Source of the DNA: Dyadobacter luticola
Lineage (GTDB): Bacteria; Bacteroidota; Bacteroidia; Cytophagales; Spirosomataceae
Reading direction: 5' to 3'
NCBI RefSeq assembly: GCF_005860805.1
Contig: NZ_VCEJ01000002.1
Location: 186,001 to 250,000 of the forward strand
Length of the DNA: 64,000 nucleotides
Shown here: in pieces, positions 8,026 to 17,390 of the stretch
Layout of the letters: each line of letters starts with the position of its first letter
How positions within the stretch are numbered: position 1 is the first letter of the stretch
Program-made: the position numbers and the translations under genes
The notes under the pieces: generated by a model
Seen by the model: the letters and a program-made list of their open reading frames with translations, nothing else
Databases searched by the model: none
Told to the model about the DNA's origin: nothing

Positions 8026-9798
8026 ATGAGAATTACTCTATACCTTCTCTTGATTATTACTTTTCCCGTTTTTGGCCAATCGCAGCGCGCTGATAGCCTG
8101 GAAAATCTGTTAAATAAAACCACCGTAGATACTACCAAAATCGACCTGCTGGTCGAACTCGCTATGGAGGTGTGGAGCTCGGCTCCGGAAAAGACCCTGG
8201 CGAGTGCGGAAAAAGTGCTGGCTATATCTAAAAAAATCGATTACCCGAAGGGAGAAGCCGCTGGTGAACACGTACTTGGCGTTTATTACTGGCAAAAAAA
8301 CAATTATCCCGAGGCGCTCGCACATTATTCAAAAAGCGAAGAGATTTCCCGCAAAAACGATTACAAGACGGGCATCGGGAAAGCGATTTTCAGTGCGGGT
8401 ATCATTTACGGCGAGCAGGGAAATTACAGTCAGGCGCTGGAAAATTACCTGCGTGCACTGGCTATCTTTCAGGAATTAAAGGACGAAAAACGCAGTGCAG
8501 GTATCCTGAACAGTATTGGGAATGTTCATAAAAACCAAAAAAATTACGACGTAGCGCTGGATTTCTATCAAAAAGCGCAGCAGATCTGGTCCAGGCTGGG
8601 CGACCAAAAATCGATTGCCGGATCTTACAACAACATTGCTACCATTTATATTAAAAAGAAAAATTTCGGGCCGGCTTTGGAAAGCGCCAAAAAAGGGCTG
8701 GCGCTATTTGAGCAGATGAAAGATTCGAACGGTCAGATCATTTGTCATAATAACCTTGGCGAGATTTACTTCCAGAAAGGGGAATATGCTTCGGCTAATG
8801 CCGAGTATGAGAAAGCTTTGGAAATCAATAAAGAATTTCAGCGTAAACCTTTGATGGTGAGCTCATACAATGGTCTTGGACATGTGTATTCCAAAACCAA
8901 CCAGTATCCCAAAGCGCTTTCCAGCTATCACCTGGCCGAAGATCTTGCCAAAACAAACGGGATACGACCGGCGCTGCAAGTGGCTTATGAAGGACTCGCG
9001 ACGGTTTACGGGAAAACCGGCAGCTTTGCCAATGCTTTCCACTACCAGGAGCTGGCGACGACATTGAAGGATTCTTTGTTTAACGAAGAAAATACGATCA
9101 AAATGACCAACCTCCGCGTGCATTATGAAAACGAGCGGAAGGAAACGGAGATCAAACTTTTGCAACAGGAAAAAGATCTGGGTTACGCGACGCGGAACAC
9201 GATCGTGATCGGATTGGCGGCGGTGCTTGTACTGGTGGCGCTGGCATTTAACCGGCAGCGGCTGAAAGTGCGGAAAGACAAGGAGTTACATGCGGCGCAG
9301 CAAACATTGGCTGACATTGAAAGAGAAAGCAGCCTGGAAAAGGAACAGCATCTGCGTACCGAACTGGAACTCAGGAACAAAGCATTGACCACCCACACAT
9401 TAAATCTGATCCAGAAAAACAGTATCCTCGAAGACATCCGCCAGACGGTTTCACTGGCACTCAAATCTGGGCAGCGCGACGAGAATACGCCGCTTTTCAG
9501 TAAGCTGATTAACCTCATCGATTACAGTTTTAACCTGGACAAGGATTGGGACGAATTCAAAACCTACTTCGAGGGTGTCCATCCCGATTTTTTTACCAAA
9601 CTGAAAAAATCAAATCCCGAACTCAGCGCGGGGGAACTGAGACTCTGCGCATTAGTAAGGCTCAACCTGAATTTGAAAGAATCGGCCACACTACTGAGCA
9701 TTTCGCCGGATAGTGTGAAAACTGCCCGCCATCGCCTGCGTAAAAAGCTGAAAATGGGCGAAGACGATAACCTTCTCGATTATTTAATGGCGATCTGA
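8026..9798 (+). CDS. TPR-repeat membrane protein with C-terminal LuxR-type helix-turn-helix
   Basis: 590 aa. A signal peptide (cut after PVFGQS, about 17) is followed by about seven tetratricopeptide repeats (residues 40-345; recurring patterns such as GNYSQALENYLRALAIF and NYDVALDFYQKAQQIW). One transmembrane helix lies at about 390-410 (IVIGLAAVLVLVALAF), then a coiled coil (415-470), and at the end a GerE/LuxR-like helix-turn-helix (ELSAGELRLCALVRLNLNL ... SVKTARHRLRKKL). This architecture is common in Bacteroidota: a periplasmic TPR sensor linked through the membrane to a DNA-binding end. Regulated genes are unknown; the neighbouring glycan locus and globin are candidates by position only. 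Confidence 0.88.
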   Translation: MRITLYLLLIITFPVFGQSQRADSLENLLNKTTVDTTKIDLLVELAMEVWSSAPEKTLASAEKVLAISKKIDYPKGEAAGEHVLGVYYWQKNNYPEALAHYSKSEEISRKNDYKTGIGKAIFSAGIIYGEQGNYSQALENYLRALAIFQELKDEKRSAGILNSIGNVHKNQKNYDVALDFYQKAQQIWSRLGDQKSIAGSYNNIATIYIKKKNFGPALESAKKGLALFEQMKDSNGQIICHNNLGEIYFQKGEYASANAEYEKALEINKEFQRKPLMVSSYNGLGHVYSKTNQYPKALSSYHLAEDLAKTNGIRPALQVAYEGLATVYGKTGSFANAFHYQELATTLKDSLFNEENTIKMTNLRVHYENERKETEIKLLQQEKDLGYATRNTIVIGLAAVLVLVALAFNRQRLKVRKDKELHAAQQTLADIERESSLEKEQHLRTELELRNKALTTHTLNLIQKNSILEDIRQTVSLALKSGQRDENTPLFSKLINLIDYSFNLDKDWDEFKTYFEGVHPDFFTKLKKSNPELSAGELRLCALVRLNLNLKESATLLSISPDSVKTARHRLRKKLKMGEDDNLLDYLMAI

Positions 9799-9817
9799 GG
9801 GTTGATTACGTTTTGTA

Positions 9818-9825
9818 TACCTTCG
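9818..9825 (+). promoter_or_regulatory. Candidate -7 element for the globin gene (TACCTTCG)
   Basis: TACCTTCG fits TAnnTTTG with one mismatch and lies 56 bases before the globin start; a TTG is present about 14 bases upstream. Tentative. Confidence 0.3.
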
Positions 9826-9881
9826 TTTTTTGCCTTTGCCCTGAAAAATTTTCAACTTGAATTGATAAACGGGAACCAGCC

Positions 9882-10292
9882 ATGAACATGACAAGCAGGA
9901 AAATATTGATTATTAAAACCACGTGGAGCTACGCCATCGGCCTGCCCGAAATGACGGGTGAGCTCTTCTACGAGCGCCTTTTTGAGCTTGATCCGTCTCT
10001 GCAGGCAATGTTTCCGCCGGATATGGAGCAGCAAAACCGCAAGCTGATCGACATGATCACCTACATGGTAAGCCATCTGCAAGCGATGGAAAATGTCCAG
10101 CGCGATATCGACGCCATGGCCGCGCGGCATGCTGGTTACGGCGTTCGTCCGGAGCATTACAAAACCGTCGGCGACGCGCTGAAGTGGGTGCTGGAACAAA
10201 GACTAGGTGACCAGTGGGACGAAGAAACCCGTGAGGCCTGGACCGAGCTTTACGACATCTGGTCCACCTCCATGATCAGGGCTGCGGCCTGA
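9882..10292 (+). CDS. Single-domain globin
   Basis: 136 aa, the length of one globin fold with no reductase domain. The proximal haem ligand is H83 in ARHAGYGV, the segment typical of flavohaemoglobin and Vitreoscilla-type globins, followed by PEHYKTVGDALKWVLEQ of helices F-H. Gln 50 or 51 sits where a distal E7 glutamine would be. Members bind O2 or NO; likely roles are NO detoxification (with a separate reductase) or O2 binding. ATG 9888 is an alternative start. It stands alone between a regulator and a strong terminator, so it is probably monocistronic. Confidence 0.9.
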   Translation: MNMTSRKILIIKTTWSYAIGLPEMTGELFYERLFELDPSLQAMFPPDMEQQNRKLIDMITYMVSHLQAMENVQRDIDAMAARHAGYGVRPEHYKTVGDALKWVLEQRLGDQWDEETREAWTELYDIWSTSMIRAAA

Positions 10293-10297
10293 AATGC

Positions 10298-10332
10298 AAA
10301 GACCGCCGGGCTTTTAAAGCCCGGCGGTCTTT
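10298..10332. terminator. Strong bidirectional intrinsic terminator
   Basis: Two perfect 17-base arms, AAAGACCGCCGGGCTTT and AAAGCCCGGCGGTCTTT, separated by one base. With A-tract on one side and T-tract on the other it can stop transcription from the globin (+) and from the 84-aa gene (-). Confidence 0.9.
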
Positions 10333-10349
10333 GTTTGAAAGCTACTTGT

Positions 10350-10604
10350 TTAATTGTCAGAAAACCATCGGATAATTCCCAGCATGCTGATTACCAGGAC
10401 CATTGAGGCAACTTTCGCCCAGGGGTAGGAGGATAAATTGAGTGCGATGATCACGATCAGCAGTAAAAATCCGACCACTTTGATCTTCGATTCGACGCCA
10501 GGCATTTCGTGGCTCACCGACACAGGCTGCACCAGCGCCCACACTACCGAAGAGCCGTAAAAGCAGATCAGCAGCCAGTTGAGATAGGTGATGACGTTGA
10601 ACAT
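10350..10604 (-). CDS. Small membrane protein, unknown
   Basis: 84 aa with three predicted membrane helices (about 5-22, 43-57 and 64-80). No family recognised. Its start lies 3 bases after the stop of the upstream lipoprotein gene on the same strand, so the two are probably co-transcribed; the strong terminator at 10298 ends the unit. The hydrophobic pattern and tight spacing support a real gene. Confidence 0.65.
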   Translation of the reverse strand: MFNVITYLNWLLICFYGSSVVWALVQPVSVSHEMPGVESKIKVVGFLLLIVIIALNLSSYPWAKVASMVLVISMLGIIRWFSDN

Positions 10605-10607
10605 ATT

Positions 10608-11480
10608 TCAGAGGCTCAATCCAATGTTGGTGACGAGGTAATCGTAGTTGACGGTCTGCGTCAGGTCGCCGCCGGACAGGTTGTACATTTGGCGGGCTGT
10701 CGGGTAACCGTCGGCATTCATGCTGTATGAAAAGTAGCGGCCGCCCAGTGCGCCTTTTTCCGTGATCATTTTCACGAGGTACTTGGTCGGTTTTCCAAAA
10801 ATGCGCAGGTAAGCGTCGGGCAGGTTGGCTACTTCGCAGTTGATCGGCAGTAAATTCAGGAGCAGCGGGTCGCCGGTCGGCTGGTTATAGCTCAGGTTCG
10901 ATTCCGCTACGACTTTCGCCGCGCCATTTCCGGCATCGCCATACGTGGTCACGTTTATCAGATTCCAAACCGTATCATAATTCAACAGCGTATAATCCTT
11001 TGGGTTATGCTTGTTCTCACGCATCATCAGCTGGCCTTTAATGTTGTAAAAATAGGCGTAAGTACTTTCTTTCGCCTTGGTCTGAATCTGGCCGGAAACT
11101 GAATATGCCTTGTGCTGTGACTCATAACAGTTGCCCGTGTTCGGATCCAGAAGATAGGTGATTACCTCTTCGAGCTTGTTGTTGCTGTACTTTTTCGATA
11201 CGATTGAATTTGCGTTGTAGGTGTAGACTTTGTAAGTCGGGAAATTGCTCCGGCTTTCATTTTCGAAAGTCACTTTTTCAAGCAGGCCGTCGGGAGAGTA
11301 GGTCAATGTTGAGCCGCCATGCTTCACGAGCTGGTAAAATTTCGGCGTCGTGGGCATGGCAGCTTCCCGCATGTTGTGCGACGATGGCAGCGAGGAATCG
11401 TCGGGATTGACGAGGTTACCCTGCTGACAGGAGGCGAAACAAACGGACATGGCAGTGAGGCACTTCATTAAATTTTTCAT
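10608..11480 (-). CDS. Hypothetical lipoprotein with YD-like repeats (DUF4595-like)
   Basis: 290 aa from ATG 11480, chosen because it starts a good lipoprotein signal (MKNLMK ... CFASC, Cys 18); upstream in-frame codons to 11630 encode no plausible signal. The body contains strand-turn repeats of the YD/RHS-like type (LTYSPDGLLEKVTF; VYTYNANSIVSKKY; AYFYNIKGQLMMREN; LNYDTVWNLINVTTY). Such proteins in Bacteroidota are usually annotated as DUF4595 with a porin-like fold; I infer that from pattern only. Followed 3 bases later by the small membrane protein. Function unknown. Confidence 0.72.
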   Translation of the reverse strand: MKNLMKCLTAMSVCFASCQQGNLVNPDDSSLPSSHNMREAAMPTTPKFYQLVKHGGSTLTYSPDGLLEKVTFENESRSNFPTYKVYTYNANSIVSKKYSNNKLEEVITYLLDPNTGNCYESQHKAYSVSGQIQTKAKESTYAYFYNIKGQLMMRENKHNPKDYTLLNYDTVWNLINVTTYGDAGNGAAKVVAESNLSYNQPTGDPLLLNLLPINCEVANLPDAYLRIFGKPTKYLVKMITEKGALGGRYFSYSMNADGYPTARQMYNLSGGDLTQTVNYDYLVTNIGLSL

Positions 11481-11604
11481 GGCAATTGGTAATCGATCTG
11501 GTTGGTAAATGGTTTGAATTTGGCTGTCAGAGCCACGGCTGAAATGGTGCCGTGGAAGACGATACAAACGTAGGGCAGATCGAAATTGCCAGCAATTTTC
11601 GGGC

Positions 11605-11659
11605 GTATACAAAAGGTTGATACCCTGCAAACCGAGGTGTACAAAAGGTATACAAAGCC
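11605..11659. repeat. Three direct repeats gtrtacaaaRgs, 32 and 11 bases apart
   Basis: gtatacaaaagg (11605-11616), gtgtacaaaagg (11637-11648) and gtatacaaagcc (11648-11659). Spacings of 32 and 11 bases are near three turns and one turn of B-DNA, placing all copies on one face. They lie between the efflux operon end (11686) and the start of the minus-strand lipoprotein gene (11480), so they could be a regulator site for that gene. Confidence 0.5.
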
Positions 11660-11685
11660 TTTTTTTGCCGCTGGGCGCGGTTTTT

Positions 11686-12870
11686 CTATTCTTCTTCCTC
11701 TTCCGAGTTCTTCAATTTGGATAAAAGTGCATAAGCGCCTTTGACCACAATTCTGGGATGCTGGTCTTTGAGGTTATCCGGAAATGTGATCTGTGAAAAG
11801 CCATTTTCCGACACGCCGCGGGCCACTTCCGTCATTTCGAAAGTAAGACCTTCATTTTCGCCCTCATCGTCGGCCTGCCTTGCGCGCTGTAAGAAAACGT
11901 ATGATTTTCCTTCATAATCTACTACCGCCTGATCGGGCAGGGCAGGTACCGGATTGGCCCCGGTCTCGATCACGGCTTTGACAAAATTCTGGGGAAGCAA
12001 ACCCGTATCATCGTGCTCAAGGTGGCAATGTACACGCACAGTACGGTCCTCATTTATTTTTTGGTTAATGAGATAAACTTTGGCCAAATGTTCTTTTTGC
12101 GGATTATTGTTCACTGTAAACCGCACAAGCTGACCGAGTTTGACTCTCGGAATATCTTGTTCAAAAATCGAAAGCTCCACATGCAAATGGTCCGTATCGA
12201 CGATTTCGAACATGACGTCGGTCGGATTAACATATTTACCCAGGTTCACATTCACCGTCGTCACCGAGCCGCTGATGGGAGAAATAATGTTGGCGTGGTT
12301 CACGATCTTGCCTTTTTCCAGGATATTTAAATTAATACCTGCCGTGATCAATTTTTCTTTTAAGCCTGCCAGCCGGGCCTTTTGTGTTTTCACTTCCGAC
12401 GCCGCCTGCTGCAATACCTTTTTTGCATTCACATTCTCTTTGCTCAGCTGCCCCTGCCGCTCAAATTCCAGCTCCGCGTATTCCAGCCTGCTCCCGGTTT
12501 CCAGGTAATCCTGCTGGATCTGGATAAAATCCGGATTTTCAACCGTCGCCAGGATCTGGCCCTTTTTAACATTCATGCCTTGCAACAATTCGGTTTTGCG
12601 GACAAACCCACCCATCGGAGCCGAAATGCTCACGAGATTTTGCGGCGGAATGTCGATCACCCCGTTTGCTGCCACCACGTCACTGATGTTGCGGATTGTG
12701 GTTGTTCCTATCTCGATTCCCACCGTTTCGTACTGCATTTTGGTAAGCTCCACCATGTTCGTAGCCAGCTCTTTTTCAGGCTGTTTCTCGGCGGTCTTCT
12801 CAGTTTCTTCCGCTTTTTTTTCGCAGGAAACAGTGGTCAGGAGAAGCAGATATACGATTATTTTTTTCAT
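11686..12870 (-). CDS. czcB: RND efflux periplasmic adaptor lipoprotein, CzcB-like
   Basis: 394 aa membrane-fusion protein that bridges the inner membrane RND pump and the outer membrane channel. Lipoprotein signal (LLTTVSC, Cys 16). Then an acid/lysine-rich linker, a barrel-sandwich hybrid (about 75-235: APMGGFVRKTELLQGMNVKKGQ ... SGSVTTVNVNLGKYV, here read as two half-motifs), an intervening helical hairpin (120-195), a beta-barrel and a membrane-proximal domain. The pairing with a CzcA-type pump makes divalent metal export (Co/Zn/Cd or Ni) the likely task. It starts 28 bases after the pump gene stop and ends the operon. No metal-binding His-rich tail is present. Confidence 0.88.
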   Translation of the reverse strand: MKKIIVYLLLLTTVSCEKKAEETEKTAEKQPEKELATNMVELTKMQYETVGIEIGTTTIRNISDVVAANGVIDIPPQNLVSISAPMGGFVRKTELLQGMNVKKGQILATVENPDFIQIQQDYLETGSRLEYAELEFERQGQLSKENVNAKKVLQQAASEVKTQKARLAGLKEKLITAGINLNILEKGKIVNHANIISPISGSVTTVNVNLGKYVNPTDVMFEIVDTDHLHVELSIFEQDIPRVKLGQLVRFTVNNNPQKEHLAKVYLINQKINEDRTVRVHCHLEHDDTGLLPQNFVKAVIETGANPVPALPDQAVVDYEGKSYVFLQRARQADDEGENEGLTFEMTEVARGVSENGFSQITFPDNLKDQHPRIVVKGAYALLSKLKNSEEEEE

Positions 12871-12898
12871 CTTTTTAGCTTAAAATATTTTGAAATTG

Positions 12899-15800
12899 CT
12901 ACTCCGCTAACCCTGCCAAATACTCCACTTCCACCACCGACTGGTTATATGTGTCCAGCAAATCCACATATCTCGACTGAATGTTCAGCGCGCGGTTAAG
13001 GGCCTGGGCGTATTCCACGTAACCAATTTCGCCGGCTTCATAACCTTTCGCGGCGTTAATTCTCAGGGTATCAGCGAGTCGCAATGTTTTTTCTTCAAAC
13101 AGCCGAAGACTTTCACTGGCATTCTGGAAAGATTGTAAGGCCTGCTGAAATGCGCTGCTCATTTCCAGTCGCGCGTTGGCCAGCTGCGTTTGCCCCAACT
13201 TTTCGCTCAACTCCGCCGCGCGGATCCTCGCTCTGGGCGCAGCGCTGAAAATCGGCACCGAAACGCCGATTTGAAAACCCTGGAACCGTTTTCTGGCGCC
13301 ATAATAAACTTCCGGCCCCGACGTATTCTGAAAACCTATCAGCGACTGGTTGAAATAACCGACCGTAAAACCGGGCAGGAGCGAAGTGCGCAGGACTGCG
13401 GTAGATTTTTGTTCAATCAGAATTTGTTGGTAGAGGTAGCGCAGGTATGGGTTCGCCGACATGCCCGAAGTATCGGTCAAAATATTTCCTAAATTTCTGC
13501 GGGACAATGTATCTCCCTCAGGTTCAACAGGCTCGGTGCTAAAAACGAGTGTTTGCAGTTGCTTTTGCAGATTCGATTTCTGTCCGCGGTTTTGCAGTAC
13601 CTGCGTTTCGATTTCACCCAGGCCACTTTCGGCTACGGAAACTTCCAGCTGATTGGCTTCTCCTGTTTTGTATCTTAATGTTGCAGCCTTAAAAAATCGT
13701 TGCGCACGCAGGTTTTCTTCTTCCAATAATTTCTGCTTTTCCGAAACCGCCAGCAACTGATAATAGACACTTTTTACTTTTCGTACTAGTCCTGCTTTGG
13801 TCAGGTCTGCCCCGGCCTGCGCGCCATTCACCTGCTCGGAAAGCAGCTCCCGACGCCTGGCAGCCACTTTCGGGTGCTGAAAAGCTTGGGATGCGTTCAA
13901 CTGGTTATCAAATTTGCGGCTGTTATATTGACCGCCCATCCATGAAATTTCCGTTTTCGCCAGGTCCACAGCCGTACCGGTCAGCGCTTTTTGGTAATCC
14001 ACCTGATAACCTCCGGATTTCAGAGAAAGATTTTTGGTAACTGCTTCTTTGATAGCTTGTTCAAGAGAAATCTTCCTTGCGGCAGGAGCTAAATTTTGCG
14101 CTTTTACCTGTGGGGAAACCATCGTTGCCGCAGAAATCAAAGCGAGAACTACAAGCGATTTTGCCACAGCAGGCGCAAATCTTTTTTCAATCATCAAATA
14201 TAAAACCGGCAAAACCAGCAATGTCAGCAAAGTAGCCGAAACCAACCCTCCGATCACCACTGTGGCCAGTGGCCGCTGCACTTCCGCGCCTGCGCTGGTG
14301 GATAATGCCATCGGTAAAAAACCCAGTGATGCCACCAGGGCCGTCATCAAAACCGGACGCAGGCGGGTTTCGGTGCCTAGCAAAATGATCTTTTTCAAAT
14401 CGTTTTCACCCTCTTTTCGTAAAAAGTTAAACTCCGCGATCAGCACGATACCATTCAAAACCGCCACGCCAAAGAGTGCGATGAAGCCGATTCCCGCCGA
14501 AATACTGAAAGGCATATCCCGCAGCCAGAGGGCAATGATGCCGCCGATGGCCGACAGCGGGATAGCCGTCAAAATCAGCAAACTTTGGCGCAATGAGTTA
14601 AATGTGAAGTATAACAAGATGAAAATCAATAACAAAGCAATTGGCACTGCGATGCTGAGACGCGTGTTGGCCTCCTGCAGGTTTTCAAATTGTCCACCGT
14701 AAGTGGCGTAATAGCCGGTCTGCAGCTTGATCTGACGATCAATTTTCGATTGGATTTCTCTTACAATACTTTCCACATCCCGGCCGCGCACATTGAATGC
14801 CACGGTGATGCGCCGCTTGGCATCCTCACGCTGGATCTGGTTGGCGCCGGTTTTCATTTGTATTTCGGCGATCTGGCTGAGCGGTACCTGCTCGCCCTTT
14901 TCCGAAGTGATAAACAAACCGCTCAGATCCGAAACGGCGCGCCGGTCGGCATATTTTAGCCTGACAACCAGGTCATAGCGTTTTTCGCCTTCATAAACCA
15001 GCCCGGCGCTGCTGCCCGCAAATGCGGTACTGATGGCACGGTTCGCCTGCGCAATGCTGATCCCGAATGTGGCAAGACGGTCGCGGTCGAAGGTAACGAC
15101 GATCTGCGGAAGCCCGCTGATTTCCTCGACGTACACATCCTGTACACCTTTCACTGCGCGCACCAGCTTCCCGATTTTACTGGCCTGAGCCGCCAGCGTA
15201 TTCAGGTCTTCACCAAAAATTTTGATCGCAACATCTTGTTTTACACCCGTCATCAGCTCATTAAACCGCATTTGAATTGGCTGCTGAAAGCCGAATGTTA
15301 CACCTGGAATCGATTCATTGAGCACTTCCTGCATTTTTCCGGCGAGTTCCTCCCGGCTCGCCGCTTTCTTCCACACCGACCGGTCTTTCAGGATAATCAT
15401 CAAATCGCCTGCTTCGACAGGCATCGGGTCGGTCGGGATTTCCGAGGAACCGATTTTTCCAACTACCTCAATTACCTCGTCAGGAAAATTTTTATTGATC
15501 AGCCGCGCGGCTTTTTGAGCGGCATCGATGGTTTCGGACAAGGAGCTGCCGGTTAAAAGACGCGTTTCCACGGCGAAATCTCCTTCGTCGAGCTGTGGGA
15601 TAAATTCGCCTCCCATATTCAGGAACAACCAGATACTCAGTCCAAAAAGCCCAAGTGCCGATCCGACAATGATTATTCGCCTGCGCATCGCAAACCCGAG
15701 AGCAGGTAGGTACAGCCTGTGAAAAAAGCCCATGATCTTGTCGGACACATTGGGTTTGTGTTCAATTTTTTTACTTAAAAACAGGGCAGAAACCATGGGA

Positions 15801-17302
15801 ATGTAGGTTAATGATAAAATGAATGCGCCCAGGATCGCGAAACTGACCGTTTGCGCCATGGGCCTGAACATTTTTCCCTCGATCCCGACCAACGCGAGGA
15901 TCGGCAGGTAGACAATCAGAATGATAATTTCACCGAAAGCTGCGGAATTCCGGATCTTGGACGCTGATTGGTAGACTTCCTCGTCCATTTCCTGCTGGGT
16001 TAGCCTCCCTGGCGAAGAACCGGGCGCATACTTTTTGCTGACAATGTGATGCAATGTCGCCTCGACAATGATCACCGCGCCATCGACGATCAGCCCAAAA
16101 TCGATCGCACCAAGGCTCATGAGGTTCCCCGAAACACCGAAAAGGTTCATCATCGCCACCGCGAAAAGCATCGCCAGGGGAATCACCGAAGCCACTACGA
16201 GCCCGGCCCGCAAATTGCCGAGCAAGAGTATCAGCACAAAAATGACGATCAGCGCACCTTCAATCAGGTTTTTGGAAACGGTGTGAATGGCATTGTTTAC
16301 CAGCTTAGTGCGATCCAGAAAAGGCTCTATCACAACACCTTCTGGCAGCGATTTACGAATTTGCGCGATGCGGTTCTTGACATTCCCGATCACTTTGGAA
16401 GAGTTTGCGCCTTTTAACATCAATACCAGGCCGCCCACTACCTCGCCCTCATCATTACGGGTCATCGCCCCGTAACGTACCGCGCTGCCAAATTGTACCG
16501 TCGCAATGTCGCGGATGAGTACGGGTAATCCGTTGGAAGTGGTTTTGACGCGGATTTTGGCAATGTCCGCCAAGCTGCCGATCAGGCCTTCGCTGCGGAT
16601 GAAATAAGCATTGGGTTTTTTGTCGATATAAGCGCCGCCGGTGTTTTGGTTGTTTTGTTCGAGGGCGTCGAATATTTCGCTGACGGAGATTTGTGCGCTT
16701 CTCAGTTTGAGCGGGTCGATGGCGATTTCATACTGTTTTAAAAATCCCCCGAAGCTGCTCACATCCGCGACGCCCTCGGTACCAAGGAGTTGCCGCCTGA
16801 CGATCCAATCCTGGATGCTGCGGAGCTCCATGGGTGGATACTTTTTTTCAAAACCCGGCTTGGTATGAAGCACATACTGATAAATTTCGCCGAGACCCGT
16901 GGTGATGGGCGCCAGCTCGGGTGAGCCAACACCGGCTGGAATTTGCGCGGTTGCAGTCGAAAGTCGCTCCGAAACCTGCTGCCGCGCCCAGTAAACATCG
17001 GTTTGTTCTTTAAATACAATGGTCACGACCGACAGCCCGAACCGCGAGATCGAGCGGATTTCTTCCATATTCGGAATGGTCGCCATCGCAGTCTCGACCG
17101 GGAAAGTCACCAGCCGCTCCACCTCCTGCGCCGCCAGCGACGAACTGGTGGTGATGACCTGCACCTGGTTATTGGTAATGTCGGGAACGGCATCGATGGG
17201 AAGCTGCGTGAGCGAATAACCTCCCCAAACAAGCAGCGCAACCGTAAAAATGCCGATCACCAGCTTATTATGTATGGAAAAATGAATGATTTTATCAAGC
17301 AT
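12899..17302 (-). CDS. czcA: CzcA-type heavy-metal RND pump fused to an outer membrane factor
   Basis: 1467 aa. Residues 1 to about 1045 are a heavy-metal RND transporter: start MLDKIIHFSIHNK, periplasmic loops, 12 membrane helices and the proton-relay motif DFGLIVDGAVIIVE at 401-414 (D401, D407, E414), the form seen in divalent-cation (Zn/Co/Cd) pumps. From about 1075 to 1467 a TolC-like outer membrane factor follows (signal-like AATMVSPQVKAQ, then ISLEQAIKEAVTKNLSL and long alternating helices). So two envelope components usually encoded apart are one polypeptide; CzcA-TolC fusions are known in Bacteroidota. The second signal-like segment lies where the OMF would leave the inner membrane. 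Operon: Cys-rich protein, this gene, CzcB. Confidence 0.92.
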   Translation of the reverse strand: MLDKIIHFSIHNKLVIGIFTVALLVWGGYSLTQLPIDAVPDITNNQVQVITTSSSLAAQEVERLVTFPVETAMATIPNMEEIRSISRFGLSVVTIVFKEQTDVYWARQQVSERLSTATAQIPAGVGSPELAPITTGLGEIYQYVLHTKPGFEKKYPPMELRSIQDWIVRRQLLGTEGVADVSSFGGFLKQYEIAIDPLKLRSAQISVSEIFDALEQNNQNTGGAYIDKKPNAYFIRSEGLIGSLADIAKIRVKTTSNGLPVLIRDIATVQFGSAVRYGAMTRNDEGEVVGGLVLMLKGANSSKVIGNVKNRIAQIRKSLPEGVVIEPFLDRTKLVNNAIHTVSKNLIEGALIVIFVLILLLGNLRAGLVVASVIPLAMLFAVAMMNLFGVSGNLMSLGAIDFGLIVDGAVIIVEATLHHIVSKKYAPGSSPGRLTQQEMDEEVYQSASKIRNSAAFGEIIILIVYLPILALVGIEGKMFRPMAQTVSFAILGAFILSLTYIPMVSALFLSKKIEHKPNVSDKIMGFFHRLYLPALGFAMRRRIIIVGSALGLFGLSIWLFLNMGGEFIPQLDEGDFAVETRLLTGSSLSETIDAAQKAARLINKNFPDEVIEVVGKIGSSEIPTDPMPVEAGDLMIILKDRSVWKKAASREELAGKMQEVLNESIPGVTFGFQQPIQMRFNELMTGVKQDVAIKIFGEDLNTLAAQASKIGKLVRAVKGVQDVYVEEISGLPQIVVTFDRDRLATFGISIAQANRAISTAFAGSSAGLVYEGEKRYDLVVRLKYADRRAVSDLSGLFITSEKGEQVPLSQIAEIQMKTGANQIQREDAKRRITVAFNVRGRDVESIVREIQSKIDRQIKLQTGYYATYGGQFENLQEANTRLSIAVPIALLLIFILLYFTFNSLRQSLLILTAIPLSAIGGIIALWLRDMPFSISAGIGFIALFGVAVLNGIVLIAEFNFLRKEGENDLKKIILLGTETRLRPVLMTALVASLGFLPMALSTSAGAEVQRPLATVVIGGLVSATLLTLLVLPVLYLMIEKRFAPAVAKSLVVLALISAATMVSPQVKAQNLAPAARKISLEQAIKEAVTKNLSLKSGGYQVDYQKALTGTAVDLAKTEISWMGGQYNSRKFDNQLNASQAFQHPKVAARRRELLSEQVNGAQAGADLTKAGLVRKVKSVYYQLLAVSEKQKLLEEENLRAQRFFKAATLRYKTGEANQLEVSVAESGLGEIETQVLQNRGQKSNLQKQLQTLVFSTEPVEPEGDTLSRRNLGNILTDTSGMSANPYLRYLYQQILIEQKSTAVLRTSLLPGFTVGYFNQSLIGFQNTSGPEVYYGARKRFQGFQIGVSVPIFSAAPRARIRAAELSEKLGQTQLANARLEMSSAFQQALQSFQNASESLRLFEEKTLRLADTLRINAAKGYEAGEIGYVEYAQALNRALNIQSRYVDLLDTYNQSVVEVEYLAGLAE

Positions 17303-17339
17303 GAGAAAATAGCCAACATGTGAGAATGAGCCACCATTG

Positions 17340-17359
17340 CCGTCGGCTTAAGCCGACGG
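17340..17359. repeat. 20-bp perfect palindrome between efflux operon genes
   Basis: ccgtcggcttaagccgacgg is its own reverse complement and can fold as an 8-bp hairpin with a TTAA loop in RNA. It lies 38 bases upstream of the czcA start and 31 bases after the Cys-rich gene. No T-run follows in either direction, so it is not a standard terminator; an intercistronic REP-like element, an mRNA-stability hairpin or an operator are options. Confidence 0.75.
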
Positions 17360-17390
17360 AAAATGAAAGAGAGCAATAAAACAGATAGTG

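Noticed and set aside
11481-11630. Fifty-codon N-terminal extension of the lipoprotein gene at 11480
   Set aside because: The codons lack a signal peptide and end where a good lipoprotein signal begins; the extension also overlaps the phased repeats.
14034-14702. Plus-strand open frame (222 codons) inside czcA
   Set aside because: Lies wholly within the strongly supported pump gene on the other strand; no recognised motif.
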